Below the pieces are notes generated by a model. The model worked only from the letters and a program-made list of their open reading frames with translations. It was not told the origin of the DNA and did no database searches. From Eubacteriales bacterium (GTDB lineage: Bacteria > Bacillota_A > Clostridia > Christensenellales > Aristaeellaceae): 9,722 bases of DNA. Position numbers and translations under genes: made by a program. The stretch lies in NCBI GenBank assembly GCA_029974855.1, contig JARKQO010000569.1:1-9722 (forward strand), in the 5' to 3' direction. The first letter of the stretch is position 1. Each line of letters opens with the position of its first letter. This document shows positions 1 through 6,680 of the stretch, one piece after another.

Positions 1-277
1 GGTTCATTTCCCGCTGCCCCATCAGCCTGCGGGCCAAGCCGTTGAAGTCGATAAAATCGTACAGCCGGTAAAAATAGGCTTGAAGCTCCTTTGCAAAATG
101 TTCTGTTTCCGCTTTCACCCGGATGGCTTCCCCCCGGCTGATTTTGCCAATCACCCTTTGGCCCTCCCGGACCAGCAGGTGGGAATTCATCAGGCATAAA
201 AAACCCAACAGCCCGCATAACAGCAAAATCAGCACCTTGTCCGCGCTTATTTTTTTCAGGGCTTTTCGCAAAGGCAT
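1..277 (-). CDS. DHHW/AlgX-like acyltransferase partner protein, N-terminal part (runs off the window)
   Basis: Reading the minus strand from an ATG at 277 gives 92 codons open to the window edge. An AAAGGAGC ribosome binding site lies at 292-285, 8 bases before the ATG. The product starts with a basic stretch (MPLRKALKKISADK) and one hydrophobic segment at about residues 15-33, so it is probably a membrane-anchored extracytoplasmic protein. The segment YDFIDFNGLARRLMGQREMN resembles the start of the globular domain of DHHW-family proteins, which are AlgX/AlgJ-like SGNH-type partners of MBOAT acyltransferases. The catalytic part is outside the window. It follows the MBOAT gene by 29 bases in the same direction, the standard pairing for surface-glycan O-acylation. 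The family call rests on a short segment plus context; a different membrane-anchored partner of the MBOAT remains possible. Confidence 0.72.
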   Translation of the reverse strand, partial: MPLRKALKKISADKVLILLLCGLLGFLCLMNSHLLVREGQRVIGKISRGEAIRVKAETEHFAKELQAYFYRLYDFIDFNGLARRLMGQREMN

Positions 278-306
278 CGGGGTTGCTCCTTTCCGGTCCG
301 GGCTTA

Positions 307-1731
307 TCAAAAGTTGAAATAAATGAAGGGATTATGCCCGCCCACCGCTAGGTAGGACACGGAGAGGACAAACAGGAAAAGGTATGTCGCCACCAGCAAG
401 GAGGGCCCTGCCCTGCGCAGCGGTTTGATCCCCTCCAGCCGCTTTCTGAGCCAGGGGAAAAACGGCATGGAAAGCAAAACGGCAAATACCAAAAATACGG
501 CCGTTTCATTCAGGTGAAACAGGGTGATCGGATCAAACAGGGGGCCGCCCCCAAGGCCCACCATGCTTTTGAAGTACGCCAGGGCCACCCGCATATCCTC
601 CGCCCGAAAAATGACCCAGCCGCCCACAACGCACAGCAATGTGAACACCCGGTACAGCCCCCGGGCAAAGCCGTGCCGGAGCCTTTGGGGGAAGCCCGTC
701 AGCTTTTCAAAGGCGATCAGCGCAAAATACATCAGCCCCCAAAAAACGAAGGTCCAGTTGGCGCCGTGCCACAGGCCCGTAAGGCCCCACACCACCAGCA
801 GGTTGAACACAAGCCTTCCCCGGCTCTTCACCCGGGAGCCCCCCAAAGGGAAATATACATAGTCCCGAAACCAGGTGCCCAGGGAGATGTGCCAGCGCCG
901 CCAAAACTCCGAGATGGATTTGGCGATATAGGGAAAATCGAAATTCTCCAAAAAATGAAAGCCCAGCATCCGGCCCATGCCGATGGCCATGTCCGAATAA
1001 CCGGAAAAATCGAACAGGATTTGAAAGCTATAGGCGATGATCCCCAGCCAGGAAAGGCTGGTGGACAGGGACCCGTCCCTGGCGGCGGAAAACGCCGCAT
1101 CCGCCACCACGGCGAAGGAATTGGCCAAAATCACCTTTTTGCTGAGCCCCGCGATAAACCGCCTGATACCCGCCGCATAATCCTCCACGGTGACGGCGCG
1201 GTGGGTGATTTCCTCCGCAATGGTGGTATACCGCACGATGGGCCCGGCAATCAGCTGGGGAAACAGCGACACGTACAGGCACACATAAAAGGGATTCTTC
1301 TGCACGGCGGTATCCTTGCGGTACACGTCTATGACATAGGAGAGGGACTGAAAAACGAAAAAGGAAATCCCAATCGGCAGGAGGATGGAGGTCACAGGGA
1401 TTCCGCCGCCGAAAACCTTCGCCAGGTTTCTGGTAAAAAAGTTAAGGTATTTATAAACAAACAATATGCCAATATTGGACGCCACCGCTGCCGCAAGCCA
1501 TATTCTCCCGGTTTTCCCGGCCTCCTGGCAGCGGGCGATCCCATAGGCAAGGGCGTAATCCAGAAAAATAACGGCGATCATCACCAGCACAAAGCGGGGC
1601 TCGCCCCAGGCATAAAAAAATAGGCTGGCAGCCATCAGGAAGTAGTTTGCGGCTTGTTTTTTCAGCAGGAAGGACCCCGCAAGCACCACCGGCAGAAAAA
1701 AGAACAGGAATTCCAGGCTCGAAAACAGCAA
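307..1731 (-). CDS. MBOAT family O-acyltransferase (AlgI/DltB-like)
   Basis: This 474-residue polytopic membrane protein has the length and layout of AlgI-type O-acyltransferases, which move an acyl group across the membrane to a surface polysaccharide or teichoic acid. It opens with MLFSSLEFLFFFLPVVL, typical of the family. Hallmarks are LFPQLIAGPIVRY (155-168), DFSGYSDMAIGMGRMLGF (241-258), FWRRWHISLGTWFRDYVY (276-293) with His281, and LTGLWHGANW (317-326) with His322, the position of the conserved catalytic His. It ends NPFIYFNF. The start codon is TTG: no in-frame ATG fits, and GGGAGG at 1746-1741 lies 9 bases upstream of it. The next gene downstream encodes the DHHW-like partner. Base composition is visibly less GC-rich than the phosphonate operon to its right. 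The substrate cannot be told from sequence. Confidence 0.93.
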   Translation of the reverse strand: MLFSSLEFLFFFLPVVLAGSFLLKKQAANYFLMAASLFFYAWGEPRFVLVMIAVIFLDYALAYGIARCQEAGKTGRIWLAAAVASNIGILFVYKYLNFFTRNLAKVFGGGIPVTSILLPIGISFFVFQSLSYVIDVYRKDTAVQKNPFYVCLYVSLFPQLIAGPIVRYTTIAEEITHRAVTVEDYAAGIRRFIAGLSKKVILANSFAVVADAAFSAARDGSLSTSLSWLGIIAYSFQILFDFSGYSDMAIGMGRMLGFHFLENFDFPYIAKSISEFWRRWHISLGTWFRDYVYFPLGGSRVKSRGRLVFNLLVVWGLTGLWHGANWTFVFWGLMYFALIAFEKLTGFPQRLRHGFARGLYRVFTLLCVVGGWVIFRAEDMRVALAYFKSMVGLGGGPLFDPITLFHLNETAVFLVFAVLLSMPFFPWLRKRLEGIKPLRRAGPSLLVATYLFLFVLSVSYLAVGGHNPFIYFNF

Positions 1732-1764
1732 GCAAACCGCCTCCCAAAAACGAATGATGTGGGG

Positions 1765-1822
1765 CCTTGGGTATGAATGGAAGAATCATCAACGAACAGT
1801 TGGCTTCCCCGTTTACCCAAGG
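1765..1822 (-). promoter_or_regulatory. Nested hairpin in the leader of the MBOAT gene
   Basis: Three nested inverted repeats were read directly. The outer arms are CCTTGGGTA (1765-1773) and TACCCAAGG (1814-1822), a perfect 9-bp stem. Inside them GGAAG (1779-1783) pairs with CTTCC (1804-1808). Inside that CAAC (1790-1793) pairs with GTTG (1799-1802) around a 5-base loop. The structure ends 18 bases before the GGGAGG ribosome binding site of the MBOAT gene. The stop codon of a 24-codon upstream ORF (1813-1815) lies at the base of the outer stem. No U-tract follows directly, so it does not look like a plain intrinsic terminator. A role in attenuation or translational coupling is inference. Confidence 0.45.
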
Positions 1823-1887
1823 ACGCGGCCAATCTGCTTTGCGAAAGGGCCATGGCATAAAATGCCGAAAGCTGCCACAATTTCCAT
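1813..1887 (-). CDS. Possible 24-aa leader peptide upstream of the MBOAT gene
   Basis: A GGAGG at 1899-1895 sits 7 bases before an ATG at 1887, opening a 24-codon frame (MEIVAAFGILCHGPFAKQIG followed by RVLG) that stops at 1813. The Shine-Dalgarno match is as good as that of any annotated gene here. The stop codon falls in the 5' arm of the nested hairpin that precedes the MBOAT gene, as in leader-peptide regulation. I do not recognise the peptide. An alternative reading is that TATAAT at 1891-1886, which overlaps the ATG, is a -10 element; in that case this frame would not be transcribed. No good -35 was found at 16-18 bases from it. It could also be a decayed gene start. Confidence 0.3.
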   Translation of the reverse strand: MEIVAAFGILCHGPFAKQIGRVLG

Positions 1888-1962
1888 TATAATTCCTCCG
1901 GCGGTCAAAGTCCATACTCTGAGGGGCTTTCTTTATGTGATCAGAAAAGTCACCCCAGGGGG

Positions 1963-2006
1963 GCTTCCCGGAGCGGCTTCAGCCCGTTGGCATAGGGCTG
2001 GGAAGC
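1963..2006. repeat. Inverted repeat downstream of the SH3-like remnant
   Basis: GCTTCCC (1963-1969) pairs with GGGAAGC (2000-2006). Within it AGCCC (1981-1985) pairs with GGGCT (1995-1999) around a 9-base loop. It lies 27 bases past the stop of the minus-strand SH3-like fragment, where a terminator would be expected. On that strand it is followed by C-rich sequence and only later by TTTTC, so it is at best a weak or decayed terminator. Confidence 0.35.
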
Positions 2007-2032
2007 GGCAGGCTCTCCATTCCCGGCCGCCG

Positions 2033-2245
2033 TTATGCCGCCCGCCGCAAAAGCCCCTGGCGGGCCTCCACCTGATCCGCCGGAATCCAGGCCCGGACCC
2101 AGCCCAGGGGGGAATTGAACTCCGCGAACACCCAGCCGCTTTCTTCAAAGAAAACGGACAGGGAGGTATCCGCGCCGATGGCGGCCTCGTCGAAGGCATC
2201 GTACCCCGCCCCGGGAGCCCCCGCCCCTCCCCTTGCCCCGGCCCC
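2033..2245 (-). pseudogene. 5'-truncated remnant of an SH3-like domain gene
   Basis: The minus strand holds a clean protein-like reading of about 70 codons ending in TAA at 2035-2033. From the Tyr near 2203 the 56 terminal residues include IGADTSLSVFFEESGWVFAE and SPLGWVRAWIPADQVE. This is the pattern of bacterial SH3-like (wall- or surface-protein) domains: a PGxGY lead-in, a hydrophobic strand with GW, and a closing GWVRAWIPA. Upstream the frame degenerates into Gly/Ala codons (GAGARGGAGAPGAG) and then runs antisense into the 5' end of the decarboxylase gene, with no credible start codon or ribosome binding site. It is therefore best read as the 3' end of a gene whose front was lost when the neighbouring operon arrived or was rearranged. 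The function of the parent gene is unknown. Confidence 0.55.
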
Positions 2246-2261
2246 GGCCCCGTGGTATGAT
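2233..2261 (+). promoter_or_regulatory. Putative SigA-type promoter of the phosphonate operon
   Basis: TTGCCC (2233-2238) and TATGAT (2256-2261) are separated by exactly 17 bases. They match the -35 and -10 consensus at 4/6 and 5/6 positions. Transcription would begin near 2268, about 29 bases before the ATG of the decarboxylase gene. The spacer is a GGCCCC tandem lying in the Gly-codon end of the minus-strand SH3-like remnant. Confidence 0.55.
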
Positions 2262-2296
2262 AAGGGCGCCAACACAAACCGAAAGGAATCCTGCCC

Positions 2297-3436
2297 ATGA
2301 AAACCTCTGTCTTTCTTCAGGGTATGGAGCAACTGGGCGTGAGCTTTTTTGCCGGGGTGCCGGATTCCCTGCTGAAGCCCCTGAACGACGCCCTCTACCA
2401 AGCCCATGGCGACCGGGGCTCCCACGTGGTGGCCGCCAACGAGGGCGGCGCCGTGGCCCTTTGCGCCGGGCATTTCATCGCCACGGGGAAGCCCGGGCTG
2501 TGCTATCTGCAAAACAGCGGCATCGGCAACGCCGTCAACCCCGTCGCCTCCTTGCTGAACCAGCGGGTCTACGGCATCCCCTGCGTGTTCGTGGTGGGCT
2601 GGCGGGGGGAGCCCGGGGTGAAGGACGAGCCCCAGCACGCCTTCCAGGGGCTCATCACCCGGGAGCTGCTGGAGCTGATGGACCTGCGGGTGTTTCCCCT
2701 GGCGGCGGATACCGGGGAGGAGGCCTTTGCCGCCACCTTGCCTTTGGCCTTGGAGGCCCTGGAGGCGGGCCGGAGCGTGGCCTATCTGGCGAGCCAGGGG
2801 GCCTTCACCGGGGGGCCCGGCCTGTCCTACCCAAGCCCCCATCCCCTGAAGCGGGAGGAGGCCCTGCGGGAAATTTTGGCAGCTTCCGGCCCCAAGGATG
2901 TATATGTGTCCACCACCGGGAAAACCTCCCGGGAGGTGTTTGCCCTGCGGGAGGAGCTACACCAAAACCACGGCCACGATTTCCTGACCGTGGGCAGCAT
3001 GGGCCACGGGGGCATGATCGCCTTGGGCATCGCCATGGCAAGGCCCGACTTCACCGTCTGGTGCCTGGACGGGGACGGAGCCGCCCTGATGCACCTGGGC
3101 AGCCTGGCGGTGGAGGCCCGGCAGCGGGCCCTGAACTTGGTGCATGTACTGCTGAACAACGGGGCCCACGAAAGCGTGGGGGGCATGCCCGTGTGCCGGG
3201 GGGACCTGGCCTTTGGGCCTTTGGCCCGGGCCGCCGGCTTTGACCAATGCCTGACCGCCCAAAGCCTGCCGGAGCTGCGGGAGGCCCTGGCCCTTTTGCG
3301 GCAGCCCGCACCCACAGGGCTCCGCTTTCTGGAGATTTTGCTGGCCCAGGGCTCCCGGCCGGACTTGGGCCGCCCCACTTTGACCCCCAGGCAAAACCTC
3401 CGGGGCCTCATGGACACCTTATCCACTACCCCCTAA
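2297..3436 (+). CDS. aepY: Phosphonopyruvate decarboxylase (AepY)
   Basis: This 379-residue ThDP-dependent enzyme decarboxylates 3-phosphonopyruvate to phosphonoacetaldehyde and CO2. That irreversible step pulls the unfavourable PEP mutase reaction forward. The N-terminal Pyr domain has the catalytic glutamate in AANEGGAVAL (Glu49), then LQNSGIGNAVNPVASL (71-86) and GWRGEPGVKDEPQH (101-114), all signatures of the AepY/Ppd family. The C-terminal PP domain has GSMGHGGMIALGIA (233-246) and the ThDP/Mg motif GDG (259-261) to NN (287-288), followed by GAHESVGG. Length is normal for the family. The ATG at 2297 has AAAGGA at 2282-2287 and a promoter just upstream, making it the first gene of the operon. 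A cytidylyltransferase-like gene follows after 15 bases. Sulfopyruvate decarboxylase is a related alternative, but the adjacent PEP mutase settles the assignment. Confidence 0.95.
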   Translation: MKTSVFLQGMEQLGVSFFAGVPDSLLKPLNDALYQAHGDRGSHVVAANEGGAVALCAGHFIATGKPGLCYLQNSGIGNAVNPVASLLNQRVYGIPCVFVVGWRGEPGVKDEPQHAFQGLITRELLELMDLRVFPLAADTGEEAFAATLPLALEALEAGRSVAYLASQGAFTGGPGLSYPSPHPLKREEALREILAASGPKDVYVSTTGKTSREVFALREELHQNHGHDFLTVGSMGHGGMIALGIAMARPDFTVWCLDGDGAALMHLGSLAVEARQRALNLVHVLLNNGAHESVGGMPVCRGDLAFGPLARAAGFDQCLTAQSLPELREALALLRQPAPTGLRFLEILLAQGSRPDLGRPTLTPRQNLRGLMDTLSTTP

Positions 3437-3451
3437 AAAGCGAGGATACGG

Positions 3452-4174
3452 ATGATAGCGCTGATTCTCAACTCGGGCCAAGGCACCCGCCTGGGGCCCC
3501 TGACCCAGGAAAAACCCAAGGCCATGCTGGACATCGGCGGAGGCTATACCCTTCTCAGCCGCCAGTTGGAGCTGCTATGCAAAGTAGGGATTTGCGAAGC
3601 GGTGATCACCACCGGGCCCTTCGCTCCTTTGCTGGAGGCCCACGTGCGGGGCCTGAACCTGCCCCTGGAGGCGGCCTTTGTGCACAACCCGGACTATGCC
3701 CGCACCAACTACATCCACAGCATCCACCTGGCCGCGCCTTTGCTGCGGGGCCGGGACGTGCTGCTGCTCCACGGGGATTTGGTGCTGGAGGAAAGCGTGC
3801 TGAAAGAGCTTTTGCATAGCCCCGTCAGCGCCATGGCGGTGGACAGCGGCCTGCCCTTGCCCCAAAAGGACTTCAAGGCCCGGCTGCAAGAGGGCCGCAT
3901 CCAAGCGGTGGGGGTGGACCTGTTCGGGCCGGGCTGCGTGGCCTGCCAGCCCGCCTACAGGCTGCTGGCCCGGGATTTCGCCCTCTGGCTGGACAGCATC
4001 GGGGCCTTTGAGGCCCGGGGGGAGGTGGCGGTCTACGCGGAAAACGCCTTTAACGCCCTGCATGGCGCTCTCCCCCTGTATCCCCTGGAGCTGCGGGGCC
4101 GCCTGTGCCACGAAATCGACGACGCCGATGACCTGAGCCGGGTAAAGCGGCGGTTTTTGGAAACCTTGGCGTAA
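3452..4174 (+). CDS. LicC/PntC-like nucleotidyltransferase, probably CTP:phosphonate cytidylyltransferase
   Basis: This 240-residue protein has the fold of sugar-phosphate and phosphocholine nucleotidyltransferases. It carries NSGQGTRLGPLT (7-18) with KPKAML (21-26, Lys23), the NTP-binding signature; HGDLVLE (107-113), with a metal-binding Asp109; and EIDDADDL (221-228), with the second acidic metal site. NPDYARTNYIHS (79-90) recalls the segment that LicC- and PntC-type enzymes place near the choline or phosphonate substrate. In phosphonate gene clusters such enzymes (PntC) join CMP to 2-aminoethylphosphonate so that it can be transferred to glycans or lipids. Here the nearby reductase suggests 2-hydroxyethylphosphonate as substrate, which is inference. 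GAGG at 3443-3446 precedes the ATG. It lies 15 bases after the decarboxylase gene and 23 before the fusion gene, clearly cotranscribed. The exact nucleotide and acceptor are unproven. Confidence 0.8.
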   Translation: MIALILNSGQGTRLGPLTQEKPKAMLDIGGGYTLLSRQLELLCKVGICEAVITTGPFAPLLEAHVRGLNLPLEAAFVHNPDYARTNYIHSIHLAAPLLRGRDVLLLHGDLVLEESVLKELLHSPVSAMAVDSGLPLPQKDFKARLQEGRIQAVGVDLFGPGCVACQPAYRLLARDFALWLDSIGAFEARGEVAVYAENAFNALHGALPLYPLELRGRLCHEIDDADDLSRVKRRFLETLA

Positions 4175-4197
4175 TCACAACCAAAGGGGGCCTTCCC

Positions 4198-5493
4198 GTG
4201 AAACAAGTGTACATGTGCTTTAGCACCGATATCCTCCACAGCGGCCATATCCGTATCCTCCGCCGGGCGGCGGAGCTGGGGGAGCTCACCGTGGGGGTGC
4301 TGACGGACGAGGCCATCGCCGCCTACAAGCGCTATCCCCTGATCCCTTTGGAGGAGCGGGTCCAGCTTTTTGAAAGCCTCAGCGGGGTGAAGCGGGTGGT
4401 GGTGCAGGAAACCCTCAGCTACCGGGACATCCTCCTGCGGCTGACCCCGGACATCGTGGTCCACGGGGATGACTGGCGAACCGGGGTCCAGTCCCCCATC
4501 CGGGAGGAGGTGGCCCGGCTGCTGGCCGGATACGGCGGGGAGCTGGTGGAGTTCCCCTACAGCCACAGCGCCGCCGAGGAGGCGGTGTCCTCCTTGCACT
4601 CCCGCCTCAGCATGCCCGAGGCCCGGCGGGGCCGGCTGCGCCGCCTGCTGGCCCTAAAGCCCTTGCTCAGCGTCATGGAGGCCCACAACGGCATCACCGG
4701 GCTCATCGTGGAAAACACCCAGGTGGAGGTGCCCGGGGGCCGAAAGGGCTTTGACGCCATGTGGGTCAGCTCCCTGTGCGATTCCACAGCCAAGGGCAAG
4801 CCGGACATCGAGCTGGTGGACTTGACCAGCCGCATCGCCACCCTGGAGGAGATCATGGAGGTCACCACCAAGCCCATCATTTTGGACGGGGACACCGGGG
4901 GCCAGACGGAGCACTTCGTGTTCGCCCTGCGCACCTTGGAGCGCCTGGGCATCTCCGCCATCATCATCGAGGACAAGACGGGCCTGAAAAAGAACTCCCT
5001 GTTCGGCACCGGGGCCCAGCAGCGCCAGGAAAGCGTGGAGGCCTTCTGCGAGAAGCTCCGGGCCGGGAAGCATGCCCAAAAGACCCGGGATTTCATGATC
5101 TTCGCCCGTTGCGAAAGCCTGATTCTGGGCCAGGGCCAGGAGGATGCCCTGGGCCGTTGCCGCAGCTATGTGCGCGCCGGTGCCGACGGCGTCATGATCC
5201 ACAGCTGCCAGAAAACCCCTGACGAGATTCTGGAGTTCCTGCGCCGCTTCCGGGCGGAGGACAGCGCCACCCCCATCGTGGTGGTGCCCACCACCTATCC
5301 CGGCGTCACCGAGGGGGAGCTTCAGGCCGCCGGGGCCAACATCGTCATCTACGCCAACCACCTGCTGCGCAGCGCCTTCCCCGCCATGGTGAAAACGGCC
5401 CAAAGCATTTTGTGCCATGGCCGCTCCCTGGAGGCGGACGCAGGCTGCATGCCCATCAAGGACATCCTCACGCTGATTCCCAGCGACGAATAG
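4198..5493 (+). CDS. aepX: Phosphoenolpyruvate mutase fused to an N-terminal HxGH nucleotidyltransferase domain
   Basis: This 431-residue protein has two parts. Residues 1-135 are a cytidylyltransferase-like domain with FSTDILHSGHIRIL (8-21; HxGH at 14-17) and HGDDWRTGVQ (89-98). From about 150 to the end is PEP mutase, which rearranges PEP to phosphonopyruvate and so makes the C-P bond. Its marks are WVSSL (189-193), ILDGDTGG (228-235, Mg site), IIEDKTGLKKNSLFG (256-270, the PEP mutase signature), FARCES (302-307) and VVPTTYPG (362-369). The fusion is a known architecture in surface-phosphonate clusters. Here the second nucleotidyltransferase motif, normally ISST/STT after FPY, reads SHSAAEEAVSS (122-132), so the N-terminal domain may be impaired. 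The start is GTG at 4198 with AAAGGGGG at 4182-4189. It lies 23 bases after the separate nucleotidyltransferase gene and 26 before the dehydrogenase gene. Confidence 0.94.
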   Translation: MKQVYMCFSTDILHSGHIRILRRAAELGELTVGVLTDEAIAAYKRYPLIPLEERVQLFESLSGVKRVVVQETLSYRDILLRLTPDIVVHGDDWRTGVQSPIREEVARLLAGYGGELVEFPYSHSAAEEAVSSLHSRLSMPEARRGRLRRLLALKPLLSVMEAHNGITGLIVENTQVEVPGGRKGFDAMWVSSLCDSTAKGKPDIELVDLTSRIATLEEIMEVTTKPIILDGDTGGQTEHFVFALRTLERLGISAIIIEDKTGLKKNSLFGTGAQQRQESVEAFCEKLRAGKHAQKTRDFMIFARCESLILGQGQEDALGRCRSYVRAGADGVMIHSCQKTPDEILEFLRRFRAEDSATPIVVVPTTYPGVTEGELQAAGANIVIYANHLLRSAFPAMVKTAQSILCHGRSLEADAGCMPIKDILTLIPSDE

Positions 5494-5519
5494 TGACAAC
5501 TAGTAAGGAGGGATCGCCC

Positions 5520-6674
5520 ATGGCTTCCTTTGCGCCCTTCTGCCCGGTGGACGTCCGGGTGCTGTCCAAGGCCCAGGGGGAGGCGGCCCTGCGGGAGATG
5601 CTCCGGGGCCGGGCCGAAAGGCTGCTGGTGCTGGCCCCCCGCTTTCTGTGCGGGGAGCTGGCCTTGGCGGCTCTGTTTTCCGCCCTGCAAGGGGACGGCC
5701 ATTGCCTGCACCTCATCACGGACATCCCCTCCAACCCCTCGGTGCAGCGCCTGGCCGAGGCCCTGGCCCAGCTGCGGCAGCAGGATTTTGACCCCAGCTG
5801 CATTCTCGCCATCGGCGGGGGCAGCTGCATCGATTTGGCCAAGGGCGTCAGCGCCCTGTGGAACCTGCCCCCCTCGGACACCCGCAGCCCCGACGCTGTG
5901 CGCCAGGCCATTGTGGAAAAAAAATACCTGCGTCAGGACCCTGCTTTTCCGGGTATCCTTGCCATACCCACCACTGCCGGCACCGGCAGCGAGGTGACCC
6001 ATTGGGCCACCCTGTGGGATACCCGGAACAGCCAAAAGCTCTCCATCGACTGCCCCGGCTGCTTCCCCAAGGCGGCCCTCCTCAGTCCCGAATGGACCGC
6101 CGGCATGCCCGCCTCTTTGACCCTTTCCACCGGCCTGGACGCCCTGTCCCACGCCATGGAGGCCTTCTGGGCCAAGGCCCGCAACCCCTTCAGCCAGGCT
6201 CTGGCCCTCAGCGCCGTCCAGGGGGTGCGCCGCTTTCTGCCCCAGGTATTGGCCGCCCCCCAGGACCTTTCCCTGCGCCGGGAGATGTGCGTGGCCTCCT
6301 TGCTGGCCGGGCTGGCCTTTTCCCAGACCCGCACCGCCGCCTGCCACAGCCTCAGCTATCCCATCACCCTGCGCCACGGGGTGCCCCACGGCTACGCTGC
6401 GGCCTTGACCTTGGCCCCGGTGATGGAGCGGAACCGGGCCGCCGTGCCGGAGATGGAGCGGCTGTCCTCCCTGTTTGACGAGGACGAGGGCCTCGCCTCC
6501 TGGCTGGAGCGGGTGAGCCAAGCCATCCAGCCCCTGCGGCTGTCCGCCTTCGGCGTCCGGGAGGAGGCCCTGCCGGAGCTGGCCGCAGCCGCCTTCACCG
6601 TCGGCCGCATGGACAACAACCCCATCCTTTTCACCCAGGAGCAATGCCTGGAGATTTTATGGGAATGCTACTGA
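5520..6674 (+). CDS. Iron-type alcohol dehydrogenase, probable phosphonoacetaldehyde reductase
   Basis: This 384-residue group III (Fe-dependent) alcohol dehydrogenase has GGGSCIDLAK (99-108) and PTTAGTGSEVT (150-160) for NAD(P) binding. The four metal ligands are Asp207, His211, His276 and His290, in DALSHAME, ACHSLSYP and HGVPHG. Their spacings (4, 65 and 14) equal those of classical members such as FucO. Placed last in the AepX/AepY operon, it most likely reduces phosphonoacetaldehyde to 2-hydroxyethylphosphonate, as PhpC-type enzymes do in phosphonate and phosphinate pathways. That substrate is inferred from context. The ATG at 5520 is chosen because AAGGAGGG (5505-5512) precedes it by 7 bases; an upstream extension of the frame overlaps the previous gene and looks noncoding. 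No AepZ-type aminotransferase is present, which favours the hydroxyethyl over the aminoethyl branch. Confidence 0.9.
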   Translation: MASFAPFCPVDVRVLSKAQGEAALREMLRGRAERLLVLAPRFLCGELALAALFSALQGDGHCLHLITDIPSNPSVQRLAEALAQLRQQDFDPSCILAIGGGSCIDLAKGVSALWNLPPSDTRSPDAVRQAIVEKKYLRQDPAFPGILAIPTTAGTGSEVTHWATLWDTRNSQKLSIDCPGCFPKAALLSPEWTAGMPASLTLSTGLDALSHAMEAFWAKARNPFSQALALSAVQGVRRFLPQVLAAPQDLSLRREMCVASLLAGLAFSQTRTAACHSLSYPITLRHGVPHGYAAALTLAPVMERNRAAVPEMERLSSLFDEDEGLASWLERVSQAIQPLRLSAFGVREEALPELAAAAFTVGRMDNNPILFTQEQCLEILWECY

Positions 6675-6680
6675 GGGATG

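Noticed and set aside
514..1623. Long plus-strand open frame of 369 codons across the MBOAT gene
   Set aside because: It is the antisense shadow of the MBOAT gene, with low-complexity His/Gly/Pro/Gln content and no family resemblance.
1886..1891. Perfect TATAAT on the minus strand as a -10 box for the MBOAT genes
   Set aside because: No -35 lies 16-18 bases upstream (TTGACC is only 11 bases away), and the hexamer coincides with the spacer and ATG of a well-placed GGAGG start. Kept only as an alternative in the leader-peptide entry.
2033..2842. Reading the SH3-like frame as a full 269-codon minus-strand gene
   Set aside because: Beyond about 2245 it is antisense to the well-supported decarboxylase gene and becomes low-complexity sequence; only the C-terminal part resembles protein.
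5349..6644. Long minus-strand open frame of 431 codons across the dehydrogenase gene
   Set aside because: Shadow frame in GC-rich coding DNA; Gly/Gln/His-rich with no domain, while the plus strand encodes a complete dehydrogenase.
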